A stretch of 64,000 bases of DNA from Bacillus canaveralius (GTDB lineage Bacteria; Bacillota; Bacilli; Bacillales; Cytobacillaceae). This document shows positions 9,545-18,058 of this stretch, one piece after another (position 1 is the first letter of the stretch; every line of letters starts with the position of its first letter). The DNA lies in NCBI RefSeq assembly GCF_002860125.1, contig NZ_PGVA01000026.1, forward strand, positions 62,001-126,000. Direction: 5' to 3'. A program made the position numbers and the translations under genes. The notes beneath the pieces are model-generated. The model had not been told where the DNA came from and did not search any database. It was given only the letters and a program-made list of their open reading frames with translations.

Positions 9545-9934
9545 ATGAATGACGAAAGCAAAGAACAACCGCTTGATTTACGGTCACTTGAAAAATGGCT
9601 CGAACAATATTTTCTGGATCCGCTCACCAATTATTTGGATGAGACGGCGTTCAGAATTGATATGTTTGAAACAGAGCAAGAGATCATTATTGAAGCACTG
9701 TTGGGTGAGTTTCCTTCCTCGCAAATTACCGTCTTTCTTGAAGATAAATCGATTATCATCTCAGCGGTTGATAGCACTTCTGCCACTCCCCAGCTGCGCC
9801 AGCGTAAGGTCACTTTTCCTTTTTCAGTTATTCATAAGCATGTCCATGCAACATTTGCTCAAGGCATAGTCGAAATTTTTTTATCAAAAAATAAGGCTGG
9901 GTCAGGCCAGAATAGATTTGTGACCCTGCCATAA
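9545..9934 (+). CDS. cotM: CotM-like spore coat protein, alpha-crystallin/Hsp20 type
   Basis: The 129-residue protein has an Hsp20-like beta-sandwich pattern in its C-terminal two thirds (FRIDMFETEQEIIIEALL, ITVFLEDKSIIIS, VTFPF, then HATFAQGIVEIFLSK). ATG 9545 is chosen because AAGGAGG lies eight bases ahead; an earlier in-frame ATG at 9485 has no ribosome site. In B. subtilis the relative CotM is an outer-coat alpha-crystallin-like protein encoded next to sspP-sspO-citB. The symbol rests on that synteny more than on sequence. The gene runs opposite to the flanking selA and selenoprotein genes. Confidence 0.7.
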   Translation: MNDESKEQPLDLRSLEKWLEQYFLDPLTNYLDETAFRIDMFETEQEIIIEALLGEFPSSQITVFLEDKSIIISAVDSTSATPQLRQRKVTFPFSVIHKHVHATFAQGIVEIFLSKNKAGSGQNRFVTLP

Positions 9935-9966
9935 TCAAGAGATTTTCCGTATAATCCCTCTACAAA

Positions 9967-9998
9967 GAATGCCTCATATACGAGCAGAAGAGGCATTC
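9967..9998 (+). terminator. Hairpin terminator after cotM
   Basis: A 9-bp stem (GAATGCCTC with GAGGCATTC) lies 33 bases past the cotM stop. The following T-tract is poor (TCTATTG), so termination may be inefficient. Confidence 0.6.
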
Positions 9999-10089
9999 TC
10001 TATTGATATATCTCTATTTAGTTTACATAATAAAATTATCGTATATTATATATTCATGAATTATGCCACCGAAATTTATATCAATCCAT

Positions 10090-10121
10090 TTCAAAACCCC
10101 CATCCACAATAGATGGGGGTT
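10090..10121 (-). terminator. Terminator after the SelW-like gene
   Basis: A 10-bp stem (AACCCCCATC with GATGGGGGTT) with a seven-base loop is followed on the minus strand by TTTTG. It lies seven bases beyond the selenoprotein stop codon. A discrete terminator here supports the reading that the UGA-containing frame is a real gene. Confidence 0.8.
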
Positions 10122-10127
10122 AAGGCG

Positions 10128-10364
10128 TTATGCCTCCATTTTTTCAATGATTTCATTCGCTTTTGGGAATACTCCAGTTTCGAGCTTGGAGTAGACTTTA
10201 TTGCCATTGACTGTTACTTCAAATGCTCCCCCGGAACTCGGGATCAATTCAAGCTTCCCGATGTTTGCACGGAAATGGGTAAATAGTTCTTCCGCGAGAC
10301 CCGCGGCTTTAGGTGCATAGTTTCACTGCATGCAAAATTCAACGGTTAACTGATATTTATTCAT
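10128..10364 (-). CDS. SelW-like (Rdx family) selenoprotein with in-frame UGA
   Basis: From ATG 10364, with AGGAGG seven bases upstream, the frame reads MNKYQLTVEFCMQ, then UGA (10325-10323, codon 14), then NYAPKAAGLAEELF and on to TAA at 10128. Read with selenocysteine this is a 78-residue protein with the thioredoxin-like SelT/SelW/SelH layout: a first beta strand, a CxxU redox motif (here CMQU), a helix, SSGGAFEVTVNG, and the closing LETGVFPKANEI. Cys-containing bacterial relatives have CxxC at this place. Family members are small redox proteins of uncertain substrate. selA and selD flank it, and a GGUCU-loop hairpin follows the UGA. A nonsense-mutated pseudogene is the alternative, but the rest of the frame is intact. 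Confidence 0.88.
10292..10306 (-). promoter_or_regulatory. Candidate SECIS hairpin of the SelW-like mRNA
   Basis: On the minus strand, CCGCG-GGTCT-CGCGG forms a perfect 5-bp GC stem with a five-base loop. The loop starts 21 bases after the UGA codon and begins with G, as required in described bacterial SECIS models (G in the first two loop positions, roughly 16-37 bases from the UGA). The E. coli fdhF SECIS also has GGUCU in its apical loop. It lacks an obvious bulged U. Confidence 0.65.
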
Positions 10365-10515
10365 GATAAATCCTCCTCATGAAGTGTGGTATTCGCGAAT
10401 GAATTCGCGTTATTAGTGACATTTTAGTACAAACGTTATTTTTCCGCAATTGATGAGTTTTATAATATGCGGTGATCACAATTAAAAGGTATACTGAATA
10501 TTGGAGGTGGGACAG

Positions 10516-11568
10516 TTGAACGAGCATGAAAAAATTCGTCTTACATCATTATCAACAAAAGCTGGTTGAGGCTGTAAAATTGGTCCTGAGGACCTGGCGC
10601 AAGTTTTGCGTCTTTTACCACAGCAAGAACCAGTTCCAGAATTGCTTGTCGGGCATGAAACCTCTGATGATGCAGGAGTTTACCGCCTGACCGATTCAAT
10701 TGCTTTAATTCAAACATTAGACTACTTTACACCGATCGTCGATGATCCGTATATGTTTGGTGCAATCGCTGCTGCTAATGCGTTAAGTGACGTATATGCA
10801 ATGGGCGGTGAACCGAAAACGGTACTTAACATTGTCGGATATCCGGTGAAAAAGCTAGGGGCAGATATGCTTGCGGAAATCCTTAGAGGTGCCGGAGATA
10901 AAGTGAAGGAAGCCGGAGCCGTTACGGTCGGAGGCCACTCCATTGATGACCAGGAGCCTAAATTTGGACTTTCCGTTACCGGTATTGTCCATCCGGAGCA
11001 AATCTGGAAAAATGTCGGGGCGAGGCCTGGCGATGTTCTCGTGCTAACAAAACCAATCGGTGCCGGAATTTTAACTACAGGCATTAAAAGAGGAAAAGTT
11101 ACCGCGGAACAAGAACGGAAGGTAACCGAAACAATGGCGATGCTTAACCGCACTGCCGCATCGCTGCTAAAACCGTTCCAGCCTCATGCTGTTACCGATG
11201 TAACCGGATTTGGCCTGCTCGGCCACGGCAGCGAAATGGCCGGGGGTAGCGGCGTCAGCTTCGAAATTACTCTATCTGATGTTCCTGTCCTTGACGGTAC
11301 GTTTGAGCTCGCCGAACAAGGAGTCGTTCCCGGCGGTTCAAAGTCTAACCATGAATGGCTCAGTGACAATGCCGAATATGCGGATATTTCGTTGGAGGAA
11401 CAGCTTGTCCTTTGTGATGCGATTACTTCTGGTGGCCTGCTTGTTTCGCTCGGAGCAGACGAAGCCAAAGCCTATGTTAAATCGCTGCAAGAAAATGGCC
11501 TCACTGATGCTGTGATCATTGGCCGCGTAATTGAAAAACAAGACAAGATGATCTACGTAAAAAGGTGA
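10516..11568 (+). CDS. selD: Selenide, water dikinase containing selenocysteine
   Basis: The gene starts at TTG 10516 (GGAGGTGG five bases before) and has UGA at 10567-10569, codon 18, giving 350 residues with Sec. The context KAG-Sec-GCKIGPEDL is the known SelD active-site loop, where Cys or Sec precedes a conserved GxK. Downstream blocks fit: DDAGVYRL, TLDYFTPIVDDPYMFG, ANALSDVYAMGG, GGHSIDDQEPKFGL and TDVTGFGLLGH. The enzyme makes selenophosphate from selenide and ATP, supplying SelA here. Conventional calling would start at TTG 10606 and lose the catalytic residue. Monocistronic, with a strong terminator that includes its stop codon. Confidence 0.95.
10582..10611 (+). promoter_or_regulatory. 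Candidate SECIS hairpins of selD
   Basis: Two hairpins follow the selD UGA. GGTCC-TGA-GGACC (10582-10594) begins 12 bases after it. GCGCAA-GTT-TTGCGT (10597-10611) has its loop, which starts with G, 33 bases after it. The second fits the usual spacing and loop rule better. I cannot decide which is used. Confidence 0.5.
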
Positions 11569-11593
11569 AATCGATTCTGATTTCACCTTTTTT
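11559..11593 (+). terminator. Terminator of selD
   Basis: A perfect 12-bp stem (AAAGGTGAAATC with GATTTCACCTTT) with a six-base loop runs into a T-run ending at 11593. The selD TGA lies inside the left arm. Confidence 0.9.
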
Positions 11594-11657
11594 ACGGTGC
11601 ACCCCTGCAGGGCGCGCCATTAAAACAACGCGTCCAAAATTGGGCGGGTTGGCTAAG

Positions 11658-12605
11658 CTATGATTGCTTTACAGCTAATTGCTGCAGCATATCCTCTGTC
11701 ATTTTTGCCAGGTCAAATTCTGTTGTAAAGCCCCACTCTTCTGTAGCTGCTGTTGCATCGATTGAATTTGGCCAGCTGTCCGCAATCCTCTGGCGATCAG
11801 GATCAACCTGGTAATGAAGCTTAAACTCAGGGATTGCTTTGCGGATCTCTGCCGCAATCTCCTCCGGCTCAAAGCTCATCGCTGTCACATTAAAGGAATT
11901 GCGGTGTTTAAGACGGGCTGGATCAGCTTCCATCAATTCAATAATCGCGTTCAGTGCATCGGGCATATACATCATGTCCATATAAGTACCTTGGGCAATA
12001 TAACAGGTGTAGCGTTTGTGCTTGACCGCTTCGTAATAAATTTCGACCGCATAATCCGTTGTGCCTCCACCCGGAGGGGTGACATACGAAATAAGGCCTG
12101 GAAAACGAAGCCCTCTAGTATCAACACCAAATTTATAAAAATAATAGTCAGCCAGTAATTCACCTGCTACTTTATTGACACCATACATCGTAGTTGGACG
12201 TTGCAGCGTGTCTTGCGGCGTATTATCTTTTGGAGTTGTCGGCCCAAAAGCGCCAATTGAACTAGGTGTAAAGAATTGACAATTTAAATCCCTGGCAATT
12301 TCAAGGGCATTCATTAAACCGCCCATATTCAAATTCCAGGCAAAGACCGGATTTGCTTCAGCAGTAGCTGACAACACCGCCGCCATGTGAATGATCGTAT
12401 CTGCACGGTATTTTTTTGCTGTTGCAAGCAGTGCTTTTCCGTTTGTCACATCCAATATTTCAAAAGGGCCGCTTTCGGCTGCCTCGCAGTCTGTCTTGCG
12501 GATGTCAGTGGTGACAACATGATCTGCTCCGTATATACTTCGAAGCTTTACCGCCAATTCAGAACCGATTTGGCCTAAAGCTCCGGTAATTAAAATATTT
12601 TTCAT
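11658..12605 (-). CDS. tdh: L-threonine 3-dehydrogenase, SDR/epimerase type
   Basis: The 315-residue protein is an extended short-chain dehydrogenase with the NAD-binding GALGQIGSEL at residue 8, a DIRK acidic segment after beta 2, IIHMAAVLSATAE, the catalytic TTMYGVNKVAGE (Tyr-x3-Lys) near residue 145, and FPGLISYVTPPGGGTTDYAVEIY. That last block is typical of the epimerase-like threonine dehydrogenases rather than the zinc-dependent MDR type. It oxidises L-threonine to 2-amino-3-ketobutyrate. It lies 49 bases downstream of kbl on the same strand, and the pair makes glycine and acetyl-CoA. GGGGG precedes the ATG. Confidence 0.88.
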   Translation of the reverse strand: MKNILITGALGQIGSELAVKLRSIYGADHVVTTDIRKTDCEAAESGPFEILDVTNGKALLATAKKYRADTIIHMAAVLSATAEANPVFAWNLNMGGLMNALEIARDLNCQFFTPSSIGAFGPTTPKDNTPQDTLQRPTTMYGVNKVAGELLADYYFYKFGVDTRGLRFPGLISYVTPPGGGTTDYAVEIYYEAVKHKRYTCYIAQGTYMDMMYMPDALNAIIELMEADPARLKHRNSFNVTAMSFEPEEIAAEIRKAIPEFKLHYQVDPDRQRIADSWPNSIDATAATEEWGFTTEFDLAKMTEDMLQQLAVKQS

Positions 12606-12654
12606 ATCGTGTCCCCCAACTCTATCTGGTCTCGTGTCGATTGCCGAATCAGCG

Positions 12655-13845
12655 CTAAATCATTCCCATTTCTTTACCGATCTTTTCATAGATTGACAGA
12701 GCTTGATCGAGCATTTCTTTTGTGTGGGCAGCTGATGGCATATTGCGGACTCTGCCTGTTCCTTTTGGAACCGTTGGGAAGACAATCGCTTTTGCGTACA
12801 CTCCTTCATCATTCAATCTTTTGCTAAACAACTGGGTTTTCACTTCATCGCCAATGATGCATGGAGTAATCGGTGTTTCACTAGCGCCAATATCAAAACC
12901 AAGTTCTTTCAAGCCGGTTTTTAGATAATTGGCATTATCCCATAGGCGTTTATTTAATTCAGTGCTTTCCATTAATATTTCAATTGACCTGATTGACGCT
13001 GCCACATCCGCAGGTGTTAATGACGTTGAGAACAGGAATGGGCGGCTCCGGACCTTTAACCAATCGATTAACTCTTTTTTGCCTGCGACATAGCCGCCCA
13101 CCACTCCAATCGCTTTTGAGAGCGTGCCAATTTGAAAATCAATTTTCTCGGAGAGGCCGAAATGCTTGACGGTCCCTGCCCCTTCACCAAGCACTCCTGA
13201 GCCATGTGCATCGTCAACATAGGTAATCAGATCAAATTCTGCGGCGATTTCAACAATTTCCGGAAGCTTTGCGATATCCCCGTCCATTGAAAAAACTCCG
13301 TCCGTAATCACCATCACTTTATTGTACTGGCCTGATTCGATTGCATCTTTCGCCCTTAAACGCAAGTCTTCCATATCGGAATGACGGTAGCGGATAATTT
13401 TTGCCCGTGATAAACGGCATCCGTCAATAATCGAGGCATGGTTTAGCTCATCTGACAAAATCGCATCATTTTTGTCCATAACCGCTGATATTGCTGCCAT
13501 GTTACAATTGAAGCCGGATTGATAGGCAATCGCTGCTTCTGTATGCTTGAATTGCGCGAGCTTTTCTTCAAGTTCGACATGCAATTTCAGTGTTCCATTG
13601 ATCGTTCGGACCGCCCCGGCCCCCACGCCAAATTGCTCGACTGCTTTAAATGCCGCATCCTTTAATCTTTGGTCCGTAGCAAGGCCGAGGTAATTGTTTG
13701 AAGAAAGGTTGACGAGTTCTTTACCAGCAATCTTAATCAATGGACCGTTCGGGCTTTCAAGCGGATCGATGATATTGTATAGTCCCTTTTCCTTTAAGTC
13801 CTCAAGATTTTTTCTTAAAAAATGATTTAATACACTGCTTGACAT
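12655..13845 (-). CDS. kbl: Glycine C-acetyltransferase (2-amino-3-ketobutyrate CoA ligase)
   Basis: The 396-residue protein is an alpha-oxoamine synthase: [16 protein letters not shown] near residue 47, a [13 protein letters not shown] block, the Asp/His pair YVDDAHGSG and the PLP-lysine motif [12 protein letters not shown] near residue 240. It splits 2-amino-3-ketobutyrate with CoA into glycine and acetyl-CoA. GGGAGG precedes ATG 13845. The neighbouring tdh supplies the unstable substrate. Other family members (BioF, HemA) share the fold, but the tdh partner decides the assignment. Confidence 0.92.
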   Translation of the reverse strand: MSSSVLNHFLRKNLEDLKEKGLYNIIDPLESPNGPLIKIAGKELVNLSSNNYLGLATDQRLKDAAFKAVEQFGVGAGAVRTINGTLKLHVELEEKLAQFKHTEAAIAYQSGFNCNMAAISAVMDKNDAILSDELNHASIIDGCRLSRAKIIRYRHSDMEDLRLRAKDAIESGQYNKVMVITDGVFSMDGDIAKLPEIVEIAAEFDLITYVDDAHGSGVLGEGAGTVKHFGLSEKIDFQIGTLSKAIGVVGGYVAGKKELIDWLKVRSRPFLFSTSLTPADVAASIRSIEILMESTELNKRLWDNANYLKTGLKELGFDIGASETPITPCIIGDEVKTQLFSKRLNDEGVYAKAIVFPTVPKGTGRVRNMPSAAHTKEMLDQALSIYEKIGKEMGMI

Positions 13846-14208
13846 TTAAAATCCTCCCACCTGAGTTTTGTCAATTCAAAACAAACAACTGTCTTTTCCA
13901 TACGTACATTAACATAGATTTAAAAGTTGATATAAAAGGCTTATCCACTATTAATTTAACATATTTACTAACATTGTACATTTAATAAGGACAGTTAGAA
14001 AGGGTTATTTTATTCTTTTTTCAAGCCAATTCAAAACTTCTATTGACAGCCATATGCAAGCTTCTTTTGATAAGGGCCAGAGGAAATTTCTTTTGTTTGA
14101 GAAAGGGTAAATAACTCGAGGGGTATATCTTCTGAGCGTGAATACGCGTTCTCTTTATGTACAGTAAAGGAGTTTATGAAATTCATTCAAATCAATGTCC
14201 TCATCGAT
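13846..14208. other. Intergenic region, kbl upstream / mocR downstream
   Basis: This 363-base AT-rich stretch lies upstream of kbl and past the stop of the MocR gene. It should hold the kbl-tdh promoter. I find no ORF, RNA gene or clear operator. Confidence 0.5.
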
Positions 14209-15603
14209 TTAAAACCAGGCCTTGCCCAAACGCTCAATTCCTTCCCTGATTTCCATCTCTGTTAATCCGCCAAACCCAAGCATGACGAGGGACTTCGGAC
14301 AATCGCCGCGATTAATCCAAAACTTTTCAGGCGAGTGAATTAGTACTTCTTGTTGCAGTCCCCGTTCCTTTAAATCCATAAAGTCACGATTATCGACATT
14401 TATCAGAAGATGTAAGCCCGCTTTTTGTCCGATCATTTCGATTCGATTACCCATGTATAAATTAATTGAGGCTGTCAGCATTCTGTGTTTCTGCTGGTAT
14501 ACTTTCCTCATTTTCCGGATATGCCGTTCAAAATCGCCTTGCTTCATAAAAAGCTCGAGGCCGTTTTGGATCAGCGGCGGAGAAGACTGGTTGTAATTGG
14601 CGAGCTTTGTTTTAAACAGGGATGAAAGTTGCTGCGGCAGAATGATATAGCTAAGCCTTGCCCCGGGCATAAATGCTTTTGAAAAAGTTCCTAAATAGAT
14701 GACTTTATCATCATAATCCATTGCTTTTAATGGCGGGATCGGTTGGCTTGAATAACGGAATTCGCTGTCATAATCGTCTTCAATTATAAACCGCTCCCCT
14801 GATTCGGCCCACTGCAGCAGTTTTTTTCGCTTTTGAATCGATAACACCATTCCGAGCGGAAACTGATGGGCCGGTGTCACGTAAACAAGATTCGCGCCAG
14901 TATTTTCGAGTTCACCGATATTGATGCCATCTTCTTCGAGTGTCACAGGTGAAAGGCTGCAGCCAAGGTTTGCAAATACAGTTCTAACCCCATCATAGCC
15001 GGGATTTTCAAACGCAACTCTTTGTCCTGACAGGGACAAAAGCTGGCAAAGTGTACTGATTGCAGGCTGTGTACCCGCCGTAATCACGATTTGCCCCGGG
15101 CTGCATGAAATTCCCCGCGATTGGTTCAAATATTTCGCCAGTTCCTCTCTTAAAGCAAGGCTCCCCTGTCTCTCACCATATAAAAGAAGATCAGCTCTGC
15201 CCGTTGACAAGGCCTCATTAATCGACCTCTTCCACTTCTTTATCGGAAAGCTTTCAACTGCGATATCACCATACTCAAAGTTATATCGTACGGTTGCTTC
15301 ATTCACGACTGAAAAATCGTCTTCGTGTTTAATACTCTGTGTGGCCAGCCCTATTTCTTCTTGCGGGGAAACCCAGATCCCGCTTTTCGCCCTGCTTTCC
15401 AAATACCCTTCAGCAACCAGCTGTTGGTAAGCCGTTTCAATCGTCGTTTTACTGACGCGTAAATGGATTGCCAATTGGCGAATCGGGGGCATTTTTACTC
15501 CCGCAACAAGACTGCCCGCTTCGATCTCCTTTTTTATATAAGAATAAAGCTGGAAATAAAGGGGCTGTTTTAAATTCTTGTTCAGAAAAACAATAAAGTC
15601 CAT
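14209..15603 (-). CDS. MocR/PdxR-family transcriptional regulator (GntR-aminotransferase fusion)
   Basis: The 464-residue protein has an N-terminal GntR winged helix (LYSYIKKEIEAGSL, then MPPIRQLAIHLRVSKTTIETAYQQLVAEGYL) over about 75 residues. A linker leads to a fold type I aminotransferase domain with the PLP-lysine motif LGTFSKAFMPGARLSY near residue 310. Such regulators sense PLP or an amino compound bound to it. It is divergent from the PNPOx-like gene 113 bases away, which suggests that gene is its target. GGGGGG precedes the ATG. Confidence 0.9.
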   Translation of the reverse strand: MDFIVFLNKNLKQPLYFQLYSYIKKEIEAGSLVAGVKMPPIRQLAIHLRVSKTTIETAYQQLVAEGYLESRAKSGIWVSPQEEIGLATQSIKHEDDFSVVNEATVRYNFEYGDIAVESFPIKKWKRSINEALSTGRADLLLYGERQGSLALREELAKYLNQSRGISCSPGQIVITAGTQPAISTLCQLLSLSGQRVAFENPGYDGVRTVFANLGCSLSPVTLEEDGINIGELENTGANLVYVTPAHQFPLGMVLSIQKRKKLLQWAESGERFIIEDDYDSEFRYSSQPIPPLKAMDYDDKVIYLGTFSKAFMPGARLSYIILPQQLSSLFKTKLANYNQSSPPLIQNGLELFMKQGDFERHIRKMRKVYQQKHRMLTASINLYMGNRIEMIGQKAGLHLLINVDNRDFMDLKERGLQQEVLIHSPEKFWINRGDCPKSLVMLGFGGLTEMEIREGIERLGKAWF

Positions 15604-15716
15604 TTCTCTTCCCCCTAATCTGACCTTTTTATATTATTCAAATCTGACACTTTTAAAGGGGTCAATAACCTATTAAAATCATACTATCATAATAAAGCTT
15701 GAAGGGAAGCGAGAAA

Positions 15717-16262
15717 ATGAATCATATGAGACAGCAAAAACTAGCGGTGCAAGACGAAGGAAAAAGCAATGAATTTTTATTGAAGAGCCGAATTGGCTAC
15801 TTGGGATTAAGTGATGGCCAAACTCCATATGTCATTCCACTTAACTTTATCTGGCATGAACAAGCTATTTATTTTCATGGGGCTTCTGAGGGCAGGAAAA
15901 TTACGATTATAAACAACAACCCGCTTGCCTGTTTCACCGTCTGTGAAGAATATGGAACAATGGTGGATCCTGTACCAGCCAAAACGGACACAGCTTATTT
16001 TAGTGTGGTTATACAGGGGAAATTGTCAAAGGTAACCGATCCAGCCGCAGCTACGGCCGTCATGCAGTGCATGCTTCAAAAATATGTCCCCAACTATTAT
16101 GACCAGCCGCTTGCCGAGGCTCATGTTGTAAAATATCGTTCATCTTTAGGCAGCAAGACAGCGATTTATAAACTTGAACCGGACTTTGTGTCGGCAAAAG
16201 CAAATCCATTGAATGAAGATCTGCGGTTTTATCCAGGAAGAAGCGTCCAAAACGACAGCTAA
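15717..16262 (+). CDS. PNPOx-like flavin-binding split-barrel protein
   Basis: The 181-residue protein resembles the pyridoxamine-phosphate-oxidase-like, Nim-type family: [24 protein letters not shown] near residue 20, [12 protein letters not shown], a cysteine-containing [14 protein letters not shown], and [13 protein letters not shown]. These usually bind FMN or a related cofactor and are often annotated as nitroimidazole-resistance or general stress proteins without known substrate. I chose ATG 15717; a TTG at 15699 in frame lacks a good site. Divergent transcription from the MocR gene links it to vitamin B6 or amine sensing by inference only. Confidence 0.75.
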   Translation: MNHMRQQKLAVQDEGKSNEFLLKSRIGYLGLSDGQTPYVIPLNFIWHEQAIYFHGASEGRKITIINNNPLACFTVCEEYGTMVDPVPAKTDTAYFSVVIQGKLSKVTDPAAATAVMQCMLQKYVPNYYDQPLAEAHVVKYRSSLGSKTAIYKLEPDFVSAKANPLNEDLRFYPGRSVQNDS

Positions 16263-16366
16263 ACTGTATAATTTTTCAATCTGAGGCAAAGGTCTAGTGT
16301 TCTCACTGATTGTTTAGTATGATTGACATTGAATGATTTTTTTAAAAAGTGAGGCTAGACGAAGAA

Positions 16367-17926
16367 ATGAGCTTATTGACTGTAGATAAATTGAGTCATA
16401 CATTCGGAGACCGGACCTTGTTTAAGGATGTCTCCTTTCGATTATTGGCAGAGGATCATGTAGGTTTAGTGGGAGCGAACGGTGTTGGCAAATCCACTTT
16501 AATGAATATAATCACAGCGCAATTGATTCACGATTCAGGAAAGGTAGAATGGACTCCCGGCGTCCAATACGGATATTTGGACCAGCATACGATACTGACT
16601 CCGGGCCGCACGATCCGTGAAGTACTGCGTGATGCCTTTCTTCCGCTCTTTCAAAAAGAACAGGAATTAAACGAAGTCACCGCAAAAATGGCAGATGCTT
16701 CACCGGAAGAGCTGGAAATTCTGCTTGAAAAAATGGGTGAAATCCAGGATGAGCTTGATGCTGGCGGGTTTTATTCATTGGAAATAAAAATTGAAGAAGC
16801 GGCGCGCGGGCTTGGCCTCGATGCTATCGGAATCGACCGCGATGTTTCGGCACTGAGCGGTGGGCAGCGAACAAAGGTGTTGCTTGCAAAGCTATTGCTT
16901 GAGCAGCCGAAGGTCCTATTGCTTGATGAACCGACCAACTATTTGGATGTTGAGCATATCCGCTGGCTCACCGGTTATTTAAAGGAATACCCACACGCTT
17001 TCTTGTTAATCTCCCATGATACCGAGTTCATGAATCAAGTTTCCAACGTTATTTTTCATCTCGAATTCTCGAAACTAAGCCGATATACGGCGACCTATGA
17101 AAAATTTCTTGAGCTGGCTGAAATCAACAAAAACCAGCATCTCAATGCTTACGAAAAGCAGCAGGATTTCATTAAGAAACAAGAGGATTTTATCTCAAAA
17201 AATAAAGCGCGCTATTCGACAACAGGGCGCGCGAAAAGCCGCCAAAAACAACTTGACCGTCTCGAACGAATTGACCGCCCCGAAACGGCAGTTAAACCGA
17301 CATTCGAATTTAAAGAAGCGCGCGGCAGCAGCAGATATGTATTTGAAGGGACCGATTTTGAAATTGGCTACAGCCATCCCCTGCTTCCCAAAATGTCGAT
17401 GACAATTGAACGCGGTGATAAAATTGCGATTGTCGGCTGCAATGGTGTCGGCAAGTCGACGCTTTTAAAAACGATGCTCGGAAAAATTGAACCATTGAGC
17501 GGCAAAATTGAGCGGGGAGACTTTCTGTTTCCCTCTTATTTTGAGCAGGAAGTGAAAGCCGAAAACTTGACCCCAATCGATGATGTCTGGACTGAATTTC
17601 CTGGGTTGGACCAGCATCAGGTCCGGGCGGCTCTCGCCCGCTGCGGTTTGAAAAACGAGCATATTTCCCGCCCTCTAAATCAGCTGAGCGGTGGCGAACA
17701 GGCGAAAGTAAGGTTATGTAAGCTGCTCATGCACGAAAGCAATTGGCTATTGTTTGACGAGCCAACCAACCACCTGGATATTACGGCGAAAGCAGAATTA
17801 AAACGCGCTCTGCAAGCCTATAAAGGCACAGTTGTTTTAGTTTGCCATGAGCCCGATTTTTATGAGGATTGGGTGACAAAGGTTTGGGATGTCGAAGAAT
17901 GGTCCCAGCAGGTCAGCAAAGCTTAG
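16367..17926 (+). CDS. ABC-F family ATPase (YfmM-like)
   Basis: The 519-residue protein has two ABC ATPase domains and no membrane segment. Domain 1 has Walker A VGANGVGKSTLM, signature ALSGGQRTKV and Walker B LLLDEPTNYLD. A charged interdomain linker (about residues 240-310, FIKKQEDFISKNKARYSTTGRAKS) precedes domain 2 with GCNGVGKSTLL, LSGGEQAKVR and LFDEPTNHLD. This is the ABC-F plan of ribosome-associated translation factors. It begins much like B. subtilis YfmM. ATG 16367 matches family N termini; the longer GTG start at 16349 has no ribosome site, although the site for 16367 is weak too. Confidence 0.88.
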   Translation: MSLLTVDKLSHTFGDRTLFKDVSFRLLAEDHVGLVGANGVGKSTLMNIITAQLIHDSGKVEWTPGVQYGYLDQHTILTPGRTIREVLRDAFLPLFQKEQELNEVTAKMADASPEELEILLEKMGEIQDELDAGGFYSLEIKIEEAARGLGLDAIGIDRDVSALSGGQRTKVLLAKLLLEQPKVLLLDEPTNYLDVEHIRWLTGYLKEYPHAFLLISHDTEFMNQVSNVIFHLEFSKLSRYTATYEKFLELAEINKNQHLNAYEKQQDFIKKQEDFISKNKARYSTTGRAKSRQKQLDRLERIDRPETAVKPTFEFKEARGSSRYVFEGTDFEIGYSHPLLPKMSMTIERGDKIAIVGCNGVGKSTLLKTMLGKIEPLSGKIERGDFLFPSYFEQEVKAENLTPIDDVWTEFPGLDQHQVRAALARCGLKNEHISRPLNQLSGGEQAKVRLCKLLMHESNWLLFDEPTNHLDITAKAELKRALQAYKGTVVLVCHEPDFYEDWVTKVWDVEEWSQQVSKA

Positions 17927-17942
17927 CTTACAACCAATCATT

Positions 17943-17976
17943 CCCCTCCTGTTTCACAAGGAGGGGTTCAATTTTG
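17943..17976 (+). terminator. Terminator after the ABC-F gene
   Basis: An 8-bp stem (CCCCTCCT with AGGAGGGG) with an eight-base loop is followed by TTCAATTTT, 17 bases past the stop. Confidence 0.8.
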
Positions 17977-18058
17977 CTGTTAAAACAGAACCAATGTGAA
18001 AAAAGTTACAGTACAATCTTTTATAAAATAATTTTTCATTAATTTTGAGGTGAGTTGA

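Noticed and set aside
7706..10515. tRNA-Sec gene near selA and selD.
   Set aside because: No ~95-base cloverleaf with GGTTCRA-type T arm or CCA end is visible in the intergenic gaps.
11594..11640. Cluster of rare restriction sites (GTGCAC, CCTGCAGG, GGCGCGCC, ACGCGT) resembling a cloning polylinker.
   Set aside because: It lies between natural genes with no vector sequence around it; a GC-rich spacer can give these by chance.
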